This document shows, piece after piece, positions 10,038 through 18,774 of a DNA stretch of 35,181 nucleotides. Position 1 is the first letter of the stretch, and each line of letters begins with the position of its first letter. The DNA lies in assembly GCA_023473595.1 (NCBI GenBank), contig JAMCYV010000029.1:1-35181 (forward strand), given 5' to 3'. The DNA comes from Patescibacteria group bacterium. GTDB lineage: Bacteria > Patescibacteriota > CPR2 > UBA1875 > JAMCYV01. A program made the position numbers and the translations under genes. The notes below the pieces were generated by a model. The model did not search any database. It saw nothing but the letters and a program-made list of their open reading frames with translations, and had not been told where the DNA came from.

Positions 10038-11512
10038 AAAATTTGATGCAAAAATTAAAAGAAAACTGGCTTTTTATTTCAATCCTAGCACTTTCAATAC
10101 TGGTTAGATTTTTGAATATTACTAAATCGAGTGTCTGGCATGATGAAGGTTATACCGTTCTTATGATTAAGCAGGGACTCCTCGATATTACAAAGACGAC
10201 GGCTATTGATGTCCATCCGCCGCTTTACTATTACTTTCTTCATTTCTGGTCGCTTATTTTTGGGACGAGCGAACTTGCAATAAGAAGCATGTCGGCTGTC
10301 TTTGGGATTGGAGTAGTAGTTATAATGTATCTTTTGGTGAAAAAAGTTTTTGATAAGAATACAGCACTTCTTGCTATGGCTTTTGCGGCTTTTTCTCCCT
10401 TTTTCATTCGGTATTCGCAGGAAGCTAGGATGTACGGGGTTGAGGGATTTTGGACAATTCTTGGCACTTATTTTCTTTTCTTAGCTTTGGATAAAGAATA
10501 CTTGGAAAAAGCTAAAACATTTTGGCAAAAATACAAATATTGGATATTTTATGTCCTTTCAATGGCGGCTGCCATTTATACTCATTATTATGCTTTGCTT
10601 TTAGTCTTTGCCCAGTGGGGATATGTCCTTATACGAAGCTTTGCCAATGGCGAACGATATATTCTAAAAAAGGAATGGTGGCTTTCGAATATTTCTGTCG
10701 GAGCTATTTTTCTGCCTTGGGTACCAAATGTCCTTAAGCAATTTACTAAAGTTCAATCAGGCTATTGGATTCCTCCGGTAAGCTTTAAAACGATTCCTGA
10801 GACAATTGTCGGGTCTTTTACCTACGATATTCCTCATTTTACTAATGTTATTTATTTTGTCCTTTTTCTTCTTTTCTTCATTATTGCCGATCTTGCTATT
10901 ACTAGAAATAAAGAAAAAGTTAATGAAATTATCTTCTTTCTCTTATATTTCCTTATTCCGACAACCCTTATCTTCCTCGTCTCTTTGAGACAACCTGTTT
11001 ATCAAAATCGCTACTTTGTCTTTGCAATGGCAGGCGTTTACATTATCTTAGCGGCTTTTATCAGCTCTTATAAAAACATTATTTTCAAGACCTTAGCTAT
11101 TGTTTTTTTACTTGGGACAATGGTTTTTAAGATTGACTCAGTCTACTCCCAAGCTTCCCATCAAATGAAAGAAGCAGCTAATCTAATAAACACCGAATTC
11201 CAGGCTGGTGATGGACTTGCAGCGGCGGAGCTTTATGTCTATCTAGATTACGATTATTACAATAAGACTGGCCAAAGAGCGAAGCTTGTAAATGATGGAG
11301 AAATCAGAAATAACAACGAAATGGCTTTCATCTACCGAGATAAGGAAAACTTGGTTAGAAAATATTGGTCGGAGGTTGAGACGACAACCGGAATTATTTG
11401 GGTAGTTGGTAAAACTAATCCGGATGACTACAAAAAAATTCCTTCCTTCTGGCAGCTCTTAAAAGATGAAAAATTCGGTTATACCGAGATAAGAAAATAC
11501 CAAGTAAGATAA
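10034..11512 (+). CDS. GT39/ArnT-like polytopic glycosyltransferase
   Basis: VRFLNITKSSVWHDEGYTVLM, DVHPPLYYYFLHFWSLIFGTSELAIRSMSAVFG, FSPFFIRYSQEARMYG; ATGA overlap with the previous gene. Confidence 0.88.
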   Translation: MKNLMQKLKENWLFISILALSILVRFLNITKSSVWHDEGYTVLMIKQGLLDITKTTAIDVHPPLYYYFLHFWSLIFGTSELAIRSMSAVFGIGVVVIMYLLVKKVFDKNTALLAMAFAAFSPFFIRYSQEARMYGVEGFWTILGTYFLFLALDKEYLEKAKTFWQKYKYWIFYVLSMAAAIYTHYYALLLVFAQWGYVLIRSFANGERYILKKEWWLSNISVGAIFLPWVPNVLKQFTKVQSGYWIPPVSFKTIPETIVGSFTYDIPHFTNVIYFVLFLLFFIIADLAITRNKEKVNEIIFFLLYFLIPTTLIFLVSLRQPVYQNRYFVFAMAGVYIILAAFISSYKNIIFKTLAIVFLLGTMVFKIDSVYSQASHQMKEAANLINTEFQAGDGLAAAELYVYLDYDYYNKTGQRAKLVNDGEIRNNNEMAFIYRDKENLVRKYWSEVETTTGIIWVVGKTNPDDYKKIPSFWQLLKDEKFGYTEIRKYQVR

Positions 11513-11515
11513 CCC

Positions 11516-11610
11516 AAAACTTAAAAATCAAAAATCAAAAGTTCGGGGTCCCTTTCGGGACGATTATTAATTATCCGAAGGATACCATAGTTTTGACTTT
11601 TGAATTTTAA
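11516..11610 (+). repeat. AAAACTTAAAAATCAAAAATCAAAA / GTCCC-TTTC-GGGAC hairpin / inverted AT-rich arm
   Basis: Left arm matches 4359-4383 (23/25); right side ttttgacttttgaattttaattttt is an imperfect inverted version. Confidence 0.6.
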
Positions 11611-11688
11611 TTTTTACGATGTCGTATCCTTGTTTTAAGAGTGAAACAGGCGTAAAATATATTTAAAATTTAATAGAAGGAGATAATT

Positions 11689-11982
11689 ATGTTTGGAAAA
11701 ATGAAAGAGCTCTATGATTTTCAGAAAAAAGCTCGGGAAATTCAAAAGGAACTCAAAAATACTCTTATAGAAAAAGAAGTTGGAGCAGTAAAAGTTACTA
11801 TAAATGGTGAACAAAAGATTGAGAAAGTCGAAATTAATTCGGAGATGGTAGATACAAACGATATTTCTTCTCTGGAGAGAGATATTAAATCAGCTCTAGA
11901 CCAAGCAATTCAAGAATCTCAGAAAATTGCAGCCGATAAAATGAAAGATATTACAGGCGGATTGGGAATACCTGGTTTATAA
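11689..11982 (+). CDS. YbaB/EbfC family nucleoid-associated protein
   Basis: 97 aa; MKELYDFQKKAREIQKEL and DKMKDITGGLGIPGL are typical; SD aaggag. Confidence 0.92.
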   Translation: MFGKMKELYDFQKKAREIQKELKNTLIEKEVGAVKVTINGEQKIEKVEINSEMVDTNDISSLERDIKSALDQAIQESQKIAADKMKDITGGLGIPGL

Positions 11983-11984
11983 AG

Positions 11985-12016
11985 CACCAAGTACCAAATA
12001 CCAAATTACAAATAAA
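11985..12016 (+). repeat. Left imperfect inverted-repeat flank of the four-helix-bundle ORF
   Basis: accaaataccaaattacaaataaat vs reverse complement of 12404-12445 (ccaaatgacaaataaat); core 15/16. Confidence 0.55.
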
Positions 12017-12027
12017 TCGGAAATAAC

Positions 12028-12390
12028 ATGCTCCAAAAAACAAACACTAAAATTTATGACCTTGAGGAAAGAACACTCAACTTTAGTAAAGAAATAATCC
12101 GTTTTTGTAAAGGATTATCCAAAAACACAGTTAATTTTGAATTAATTTCTCAATTAATAAGGTCTGCTTGCTCAATAGGGGCTAACTATATCGAAGCAAA
12201 CGAAGCTCTAAGTAAAAAAGACTTTATTCATAGGGTTAAGATAAGCAGGAAAGAAGCCAAAGAAACAATTTACTGGCTTAATCTTGTTTTGGAAATTAAT
12301 CCTAATTTAAATGGCAGAATTAATAGTCTAATAAAAGAAGCGATAGAATTAAAGAAAATACTATCAGTCATAATAGAGAGATCTAGTTAA
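12028..12390 (+). CDS. Four helix bundle protein (S23 / 23S rRNA IVP-like)
   Basis: YDLEERTLNFSKEIIRFCK, QLIRSACSIGANYIEANEALSKKDFIHRVKISRKEAKETIYWLNLV is the family signature. Confidence 0.93.
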   Translation: MLQKTNTKIYDLEERTLNFSKEIIRFCKGLSKNTVNFELISQLIRSACSIGANYIEANEALSKKDFIHRVKISRKEAKETIYWLNLVLEINPNLNGRINSLIKEAIELKKILSVIIERSS

Positions 12391-12403
12391 TTTGGGTAAT
12401 TAG

Positions 12404-12445
12404 AATTTGTAATTTATTTGTCATTTGGAAATTGTAATTTGGAAT
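12404..12445 (-). repeat. Right imperfect inverted-repeat flank of the four-helix-bundle ORF
   Basis: gaatttgtaatttatttgtcatttggaaattgtaatttggaatt. Confidence 0.55.
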
Positions 12446-12458
12446 TTAAGGATAATTT

Positions 12459-13058
12459 ATGCAGTTAATACCAAAAAACGTACAAAGCTTAATAGACGAG
12501 TTCTCGAAATTACCGGGCATCGGGCCAAAGAGCGCCCAGAGGTTGACCTTTTATTTATTAAGGGGAGCTAAGAAGAATATTGGTGAGTTGGGCCAGGCGG
12601 TTTTGGACCTCAAAAACGACTTAAAGATTTGTTCCAATTGTTTCAACATTGCCGAAAATGACCCTTGTGTTCTCTGCGGTGATGAAAGAAGAGATAGGGA
12701 AGTAATCTGCATTGTCGAAGAACCCTTAGATATAATTGCCTTAGAAAAAACCGGCAAATTCGAAGGTCTTTATCATGTTCTTCACGGAGCCATCTCGCCT
12801 GTAGATGGCATTGGCCCGGAGGATCTCTACATCTCCCAGCTTCTTTCAAGGGTTAAAAATAATGGAATCAAGGAAATTATTATTGCCACTAATCCGGACC
12901 TAGAGGGTGAAGCGACGGCAATGTATATCCATAAACTGATTGAACATCTAGGCATTAAAATTACCCGAATAGCTCACGGTCTTCCAATGGGTGCCGACAT
13001 CGAATACGCCGATGAGATTACTCTTTCCCGTGCCCTTGAGGGGAGAAGGGAATACTAA
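12459..13058 (+). CDS. recR: Recombination mediator RecR
   Basis: LPGIGPKSAQRLTFYLL, Cys4 zinc finger CSNCFNIAENDPCVLC, Toprim VEEPLDIIALEKT, HVLHGAISPVDGIGPEDL. Confidence 0.97.
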   Translation: MQLIPKNVQSLIDEFSKLPGIGPKSAQRLTFYLLRGAKKNIGELGQAVLDLKNDLKICSNCFNIAENDPCVLCGDERRDREVICIVEEPLDIIALEKTGKFEGLYHVLHGAISPVDGIGPEDLYISQLLSRVKNNGIKEIIIATNPDLEGEATAMYIHKLIEHLGIKITRIAHGLPMGADIEYADEITLSRALEGRREY

Positions 13059-13102
13059 AACAATAATAAATTTCTAATTTCAAATGTCAAATTGGGCTAA
13101 AA

Positions 13103-13138
13103 TGGTTCAAAATTTTGCTATAGCAAAATTTTGAACCA
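13103..13138. repeat. 36-bp perfect palindrome TGGTTCAAAATTTTGCTATAGCAAAATTTTGAACCA
   Basis: Self-complementary along its length; second copy at 15061-15096. Confidence 0.95.
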
Positions 13139-13205
13139 AAAACAAAAACTCCTTTCTTTTTATGTTTGGCTTAATTATAATTAAATTTGGCCTTAATTAG
13201 AGAAG

Positions 13206-15014
13206 ATGCTAAAGGATTTAAAAAGAATATTGAAAATAGCCCTAAGAGAAAAAGGCTTAACCCTTTTTGTTTTTCTATTGGCAATTTCTTCTTCTATAAT
13301 CTCTCTTGCATCTCCTTGGATATTTAAGTTTTTAATTGATTTAATGGTAAATATAAAGGCCTATGATTCTTTAGAAACTGCATTCTCTGTTCTAAGTAAG
13401 ATTACTTTAGGTTTGATAGTTATCTACTCTTTAGATATTGTTCAAAGTCTGACAATGAATTATTGGGGAAATATATGGTATTTAAGGATTGTTTATGATG
13501 TAACAAAAGACTCCTTCAGTCACCTTCACAGCTTATCATTAAGCTATTTTGAAAAAAATTCTGTTGGCAAAATAAAAGAACAGGTTGATAAAGGAGTCTG
13601 GGATATGCAAGCCATCATAGATGATTTTGTCCAAGAGCTTTTGCCTCAAGCAATACTTGTAGTTTTAGCGATTGTGATTTTAGCTAGAATAAATGTTTCA
13701 ATAACTTTGCTTTCCTTTGTTGGCTTGCCATTCTTCGCCCTTGTCACCTTAAAGAGAACTAGGATCTTAAATCAAAACATGGACAAAATCCGAGATATTT
13801 ATGAGAGAGCTTCTGCAATTGTGATGGAGAGTATTATCGGAGTTAAAACGGTAAAATCTTTCAACCGAGAAGAATTTGAGAAGAAAAATCATTCGAAAAC
13901 ATTGAATAATGCGCTTAGTCTTTATAAATGGCGTTATAAAAAAAGAAATAGGTTAAATTTAATCCGTTTTTCTATCATAAATGGCACACGGGTGCTAGTT
14001 ATCTTTTGTGCCGGGATATTAGCTATAAAGGGTAAAATAACAGCTGGAGATATTTACCTTTTCTATGCTTATATATCAAAGATTTATGACCCTTTTCAAA
14101 AGTTGGTCAAGATATATGATAGAACCCATGAAAGAATGCGGTCGGTAAAAAGAGTATTAGATCTGATTGACACAGAGCCGGAAGTTAAAGATGAAACGAA
14201 TGCGAAAAAACTATTAGTCAAACAAGGAAAAATCTCTTTTAAAAATGTAACCTTTGCCTATGAAAAGAAACATATTTTAAAAAATGTTTCTTTCGATGCT
14301 GATCCGGGTCAAGTAATAGCTTTAGTTGGCCCAAGCGGAGTGGGCAAATCAACAATCGCAAAGCTTATTATGCGATTTTATAACCTTAACAGCGGAAAAA
14401 TTTTGATTGATAACAAGGATATTTCAAAAGTAACCCAGGAATCTTTAAGAGAAAACATTGGGGTTGTTTTGCAGGATACTCAATTATTTAACGATACAGT
14501 TGTTTACAACTTGAAATATGGGAATTTAAAAGCAAAAAGCAAAGACATTATTGCGGCTGCTAGAGTTGCAAATGCAGACGATTTTATTCAAAAGCTTCCT
14601 AAAGGATATAATACTTTAGTTGGTGAAAGGGGAATTAAACTTTCTGGGGGCGAACAGCAAAGAATTAATATTGCCAGAGCAGTCTTAAAAAATCCGCCGA
14701 TTCTAATTCTTGACGAAGCAACTTCTCATCTCGATTCTGAATCAGAAATGCTTGTGCAGGATGCCCTTTGGAAGCTTATCAAAGGCAGAACAACAATTAT
14801 CATTGCTCACAGACTTTCAACAGTGATGAGGGCTGATAAAATCTTAGTTTTAAACAAAGGAAAAATTGTTGAAGAGGGAACACATGAAGAGCTTTTAAGG
14901 GAAAATGGCCTCTATGCCAAGCTTTTTAAGATTCAATCTGGAGCGATGCTTCTAACAGAAAAAGAAGAGGATACCGAAGAAGAGAATTTAAAGTTAGAGC
15001 TAAAATCTGTCTAG
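13206..15014 (+). CDS. ABC transporter, fused permease/ATP-binding (exporter type)
   Basis: 602 aa; N-terminal TM domain, Walker A GPSGVGKST, Q-loop LQDTQLF, signature LSGGEQQR, Walker B ILILDEATSHLD, H-loop IIAHRLST. Confidence 0.96.
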   Translation: MLKDLKRILKIALREKGLTLFVFLLAISSSIISLASPWIFKFLIDLMVNIKAYDSLETAFSVLSKITLGLIVIYSLDIVQSLTMNYWGNIWYLRIVYDVTKDSFSHLHSLSLSYFEKNSVGKIKEQVDKGVWDMQAIIDDFVQELLPQAILVVLAIVILARINVSITLLSFVGLPFFALVTLKRTRILNQNMDKIRDIYERASAIVMESIIGVKTVKSFNREEFEKKNHSKTLNNALSLYKWRYKKRNRLNLIRFSIINGTRVLVIFCAGILAIKGKITAGDIYLFYAYISKIYDPFQKLVKIYDRTHERMRSVKRVLDLIDTEPEVKDETNAKKLLVKQGKISFKNVTFAYEKKHILKNVSFDADPGQVIALVGPSGVGKSTIAKLIMRFYNLNSGKILIDNKDISKVTQESLRENIGVVLQDTQLFNDTVVYNLKYGNLKAKSKDIIAAARVANADDFIQKLPKGYNTLVGERGIKLSGGEQQRINIARAVLKNPPILILDEATSHLDSESEMLVQDALWKLIKGRTTIIIAHRLSTVMRADKILVLNKGKIVEEGTHEELLRENGLYAKLFKIQSGAMLLTEKEEDTEEENLKLELKSV

Positions 15015-15060
15015 CCTTTATTACTAAAACAGTAGGGATAATAAACTAAAACAAAGACCA

Positions 15061-15096
15061 TGGTTCAAAGTTTTGCTATAGCAATATTTTGAACCA
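15061..15096. repeat. Second copy of the 36-bp palindrome (2 changes)
   Basis: TGGTTCAAAGTTTTGCTATAGCAATATTTTGAACCA. Confidence 0.93.
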
Positions 15097-15151
15097 ATAG
15101 TTTTATAGTTTTTAGCGTACGATTTAGCTTTATTTCTCTCATTAGTTAAAG

Positions 15152-15157
15152 TATAAT
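15152..15157 (+). promoter_or_regulatory. Putative -10 box TATAAT 6 nt before the cysS ATG
   Basis: aaagTATAATctacctATG. Confidence 0.5.
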
Positions 15158-15163
15158 CTACCT

Positions 15164-16597
15164 ATGCTTAAGGTTTACAATACGCTTACTAGAAAAAAAG
15201 AAGAATTCAAGCCGAGAAAAGATAAAGAAGTCGGTATCTATACCTGCGGGCCGACGGTTTACAACCATGCCCATATCGGCAATTTGAGGGCTTATGTCTT
15301 TGCTGATACCCTTTTTAGATATTTAAAATTTGCCGGTTATAAAGTTAAATGGGTGATGAATATTACCGATGTTGATGATAAAACGATTCGTGATTCAAAA
15401 AAAGCTGGCGTTAGTCTGAAAGAATTTACCGAAAAATACGAAAAGCTCTTTTTTGAAGACATCGAAAAGCTAAATATTAATAAAAAAGAGTTTTTTAAGA
15501 TTCCTAAGGCGACTAAATATATGAAAGAGATGCAGGAACTCGTGAAAGTTCTTTTAGATAAAGAGATTGCTTACATAAAAGACGGCTCTATTTATTTTAA
15601 CATTCAAAAATATATTGATAGCGGGCATAAATACGGGAAACTTCTAAAGATTGATATGGCGAATTTCAAAAGGGGCGAAAGAGTAGAAGCTGATGAATAT
15701 GAAAAAGAGAATGTGCAAGATTTTGTCCTTTGGAAAGCCAAAAAAGAATCTAATGAACCAAGCTGGGATTTTAAAATTGAAGGAAAAAATTATCCCGGAA
15801 GACCTGGCTGGCACATCGAATGTTCGGCAATGAGCCGAAAAAACCTCGGAAATCCATTTGATATTCACACCGGTGGTGTTGACTTAATCTTTCCGCATCA
15901 CGAAGATGAAATTGCTCAAACCGAAGGTGCTTATGATGTCCCAATAGCTAACTATTTTATGCATAACGAGCATCTTTTGGTGGAGAATCAGAAGATGTCA
16001 AAGTCTTTGGGGAATTTTTATGTCTTAGAAGATATTACTAAATTTGGTAAACCCTTAGCCTTTAGGTTATTAGCTTTACAAACACATTACAGAGAAAAAC
16101 TAAATTTTACAAAAGATTCCATGCTACAAGCAGAAGTAGCCTTAACTAGGGTTTATGAATTTATAAGAAAACTTTTATGGGTAGAAAAAACAGGGCAAAA
16201 AGATAGAGTGAGTTTTTTATTAAAAAAAGTTGAGAAGGAATTTTCCGTTGCGATAGCAGATGATCTTTCGACTCCGAGAGCTCTTGCTAGCTTATGGGAA
16301 AGTATTGCTAAAATTAATAAATTAATTGATGAAGGTCTGTTAAATAAAAAAGAAGCTAATTTGTTTTATGATTTTTTTCTAAAAATTGATCGGGTTTTAG
16401 GCTTAGGTTTAGATGAGGTACTCCAACCAAAAATTGATCCAACTATTGTAGGGTTAATTAATAAATATAAGAAAGCGACTGTTAATAAGGATTATGAAAC
16501 GAAAGATAAAATCAGAACTGAATTTAATAAGTTAGGCTATAAGATAGAAGATACAAAATATGGAATTCCTAGAATAACTTTTCTAGGGGAAAAGTAA
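15164..16597 (+). CDS. cysS: Cysteinyl-tRNA synthetase
   Basis: YTCGPTVYNHAHIGNLRAYVFADTLFRYL, WHIECSAMSRKNLG, HTGGVDLIFPHHEDEIAQTEGA, KMSKSLGNF. Confidence 0.98.
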   Translation: MLKVYNTLTRKKEEFKPRKDKEVGIYTCGPTVYNHAHIGNLRAYVFADTLFRYLKFAGYKVKWVMNITDVDDKTIRDSKKAGVSLKEFTEKYEKLFFEDIEKLNINKKEFFKIPKATKYMKEMQELVKVLLDKEIAYIKDGSIYFNIQKYIDSGHKYGKLLKIDMANFKRGERVEADEYEKENVQDFVLWKAKKESNEPSWDFKIEGKNYPGRPGWHIECSAMSRKNLGNPFDIHTGGVDLIFPHHEDEIAQTEGAYDVPIANYFMHNEHLLVENQKMSKSLGNFYVLEDITKFGKPLAFRLLALQTHYREKLNFTKDSMLQAEVALTRVYEFIRKLLWVEKTGQKDRVSFLLKKVEKEFSVAIADDLSTPRALASLWESIAKINKLIDEGLLNKKEANLFYDFFLKIDRVLGLGLDEVLQPKIDPTIVGLINKYKKATVNKDYETKDKIRTEFNKLGYKIEDTKYGIPRITFLGEK

Positions 16598-17902
16598 ATG
16601 GAAAGAATTGAGATAAAAGACAGTTATAAGATTTTTAAAGCAGCAGTTGAAGCCATGGACGCCTATAACGCGACCAAGCTTAAGCTTAGAAGATCTGGCA
16701 ATATTTTAAGAATTGAAAGCCAGGAGCTTGATCTAAGAAATTACGATACAATCTATGTCGTTGGTGCCGGTCGGTTAGCCGGCCAGATGGCAAAAGCAGT
16801 CGAAAACATGCTTGCCGATAGAAACCTGAGCGGTAAGATTATTGTTCCAGCTGACGAGACTGAGCCGTCTCTAAGTCGAATTACGCAGATCGAGTCTTCG
16901 TTTCCTGTCCAGGATGAAAATGCTGTTTTAGGAACAAGAAAAATTTTAAATTTTTTAGAAAAAAGCGGTCAAAACGATCTCATCTTTGCGCTTTTTTCAG
17001 AGGGAGCTTCCGAGCTTTTATCGGCGCCAGCCCAAGGAATCTTTTTAACTGAAAAAATCGCTCTTACAAAGGAATTAGCTAAGGCTGGGGCAACAGAAAA
17101 AGAAATAAATATTGTGAGAAAACATCTTTCAGTCGTCAAAGGCGGACGTTTTGCCGCGTACGCTTACCCATCAAAAGTGATCTCAATGATTATTCCTGAT
17201 GTTCCCAATGAAGATCTAGAAATGGCTGTTTGCGGGCCTACAACAGCGGATACAACAACTTATTACGATTGCATCCAAATTCTAAAGAAGTATTTGCTTT
17301 ATGATGATCTATCACCTTCAATTAAAAATCATATTTTAAAAGGCATGAAAGGAGAAAATTTTGATGCTCCTAAAAAGGGCGACCGGGTTTACCATAATAT
17401 TCGAAATATTATAGTTACAGATCTAAAGACCGGTCTAGAGAAAGCTCAAGAGGAAGCAGAGTATCTGGAATATAGGCCGTATGTTTTAACTGAATCAGAT
17501 CTTGAAATTCGGAAAACAATTAAAAATTTGCTTGAAATAATTAGAACAAAAGAAATCAAAAAACTTCCTATCTCAAAACCTGCCTGCATCCTAGCGGGAG
17601 GAAAAATTTTTAAAAATGGCTCCAGAAGAAGAGATACTAAAAATCTTGAATTGGCTTTGAAATTATCCTTAGAATTTTCCGACTATATAGGACAAAATTT
17701 AGAGTTTTTATCTGCCTCTACGGAATGCAGGGAAAACCAAGGGGTAATAATAGACCAACTAATGTTTCCAAAAATTTTGAAAAAGGGAAATGTTCTAAGA
17801 AGTGACAGTCTGGTCCAGTTTTTCCAAGAAAACGGCTGCCTTCTTCCGTCTTTTCGCGTAAGAACAAATATTAATGACTTAATTGTCCTGTTAATTAAAT
17901 AA
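16598..17902 (+). CDS. Glycerate 2-kinase-like protein (DUF4147/MOFRL family)
   Basis: VVGAGRLAGQMAKAVE, LFSEGASELLSAPAQGI, IVRKHLSVVKGGRFA, IPDVPNEDLEMAVCGPTTAD. Confidence 0.85.
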   Translation: MERIEIKDSYKIFKAAVEAMDAYNATKLKLRRSGNILRIESQELDLRNYDTIYVVGAGRLAGQMAKAVENMLADRNLSGKIIVPADETEPSLSRITQIESSFPVQDENAVLGTRKILNFLEKSGQNDLIFALFSEGASELLSAPAQGIFLTEKIALTKELAKAGATEKEINIVRKHLSVVKGGRFAAYAYPSKVISMIIPDVPNEDLEMAVCGPTTADTTTYYDCIQILKKYLLYDDLSPSIKNHILKGMKGENFDAPKKGDRVYHNIRNIIVTDLKTGLEKAQEEAEYLEYRPYVLTESDLEIRKTIKNLLEIIRTKEIKKLPISKPACILAGGKIFKNGSRRRDTKNLELALKLSLEFSDYIGQNLEFLSASTECRENQGVIIDQLMFPKILKKGNVLRSDSLVQFFQENGCLLPSFRVRTNINDLIVLLIK

Positions 17903-18463
17903 TTAGGCTCTAAAATCGTAAAGATAAAGAGCTTTTTGAAAACCTTTTACATTATAAGTTGCAATTGGTTTTATACCTTTGATTGTCGAACTTAAAGTAA
18001 TCATTAGGTTGCCTTTAAATTTACCGGCTTTGTATAAATTATTAATGATTTCATTGTTAAAGTAGCAATAAATCAAGCTGTTCTTTGGTGTTTCAAAAGT
18101 AAAGACATCTTCTCTAATTAAATAGATTTTATATTTATTTCTAAGAAATAATTTAGAAGCTAGGTAAGTAAAAAATTCTTTTTCAACTGCATAAATATTC
18201 TCCCATTTGTATCCTTTGCTTAAATATTTGGCGACTTTGCAGAGACCGGCGCCTAATTCTACAAGATTCAAATTTTCAGTTTCTTTATAAAATCTCTCAT
18301 TAATTAATTTATCCAAAACTGGGAAGACATACTTTGGATTTGATGGGTAATAAAAAATTTGATTTTCACCAAAAGACCAAAAAAGGCGGTAAAGAGTAAT
18401 CCCAGTGATAATAATAAAAAGACAGGCTAGGATAAAAGGCAAAAGTGTAAGTAGGTAAAACAT
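17903..18463 (-). CDS. Membrane-anchored class I SAM-dependent methyltransferase-like protein
   Basis: Start placed at MFYLLTLL (18463) because the longer ORF runs into the tRNA; N-terminal TM, NLVELGAGLCKVAKYLSKGY motif I. Confidence 0.7.
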   Translation of the reverse strand: MFYLLTLLPFILACLFIIITGITLYRLFWSFGENQIFYYPSNPKYVFPVLDKLINERFYKETENLNLVELGAGLCKVAKYLSKGYKWENIYAVEKEFFTYLASKLFLRNKYKIYLIREDVFTFETPKNSLIYCYFNNEIINNLYKAGKFKGNLMITLSSTIKGIKPIATYNVKGFQKALYLYDFRA

Positions 18464-18469
18464 AAATTT

Positions 18470-18543
18470 TGGCTCCCGGGCTTGGATTCGAACCAAGATT
18501 AACGGCTCCAAAGGCCGTTGTCCTACCATTAGACGACCCGGGA
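18470..18543 (-). tRNA. tRNA-Gln (anticodon TTG), CCA encoded
   Basis: Minus strand: TCCCGGG acceptor, ACGGC-ctTTGga-GCCGT anticodon arm, TTGGTTCGAATCCAA T-arm, CCCGGGA, G73, CCA. Confidence 0.95.
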
Positions 18544-18648
18544 TTAACTAGTATATTTTAGCTTTTTTTAAGCATAAATTCAAGAATAAAGGAGCAACAT
18601 GCAATTTAAGAACTCATTAATCAATATGGGTTCTTTGCCACTGTGCTT

Positions 18649-18708
18649 GTCATCCTGAACTTGATTCAGGATCCAAAAGCATAGTTTCCGGATCAAGTCC
18701 GGAATGAC
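18649..18708 (+). repeat. Palindromic GTCAT...ATGAC element, copy 2 (double hairpin)
   Basis: GTCATCCTGAACTTGATTCAGGATCC...GGATCAAGTCCGGAATGAC with sub-hairpins CCTGAA-cttga-TTCAGG and CCGGA-tcaag-TCCGG. Confidence 0.8.
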
Positions 18709-18774
18709 AAAGAAGGTTTTTAGATTTATAGAAAGGGATCCTCAGTCAAGCCCCTCCTTATTTAAGGGGACAGT

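Noticed and set aside
11985-12445. 23S rRNA intervening sequence
   Set aside because: The ORF belongs to the IVP-like family, but the surrounding sequence is ybaB and recR, not rRNA.
15097-15163. T-box riboswitch upstream of cysS
   Set aside because: The leader is too short and AT-rich, with no T-box-like sequence; a -10 box immediately before ATG suggests a leaderless transcript.
18464-18529. N-terminal extension MVGQRPLEPLILVRIQAREPKF of the minus-strand methyltransferase-like ORF
   Set aside because: It is the translation of the tRNA-Gln gene; the start is moved to 18463.
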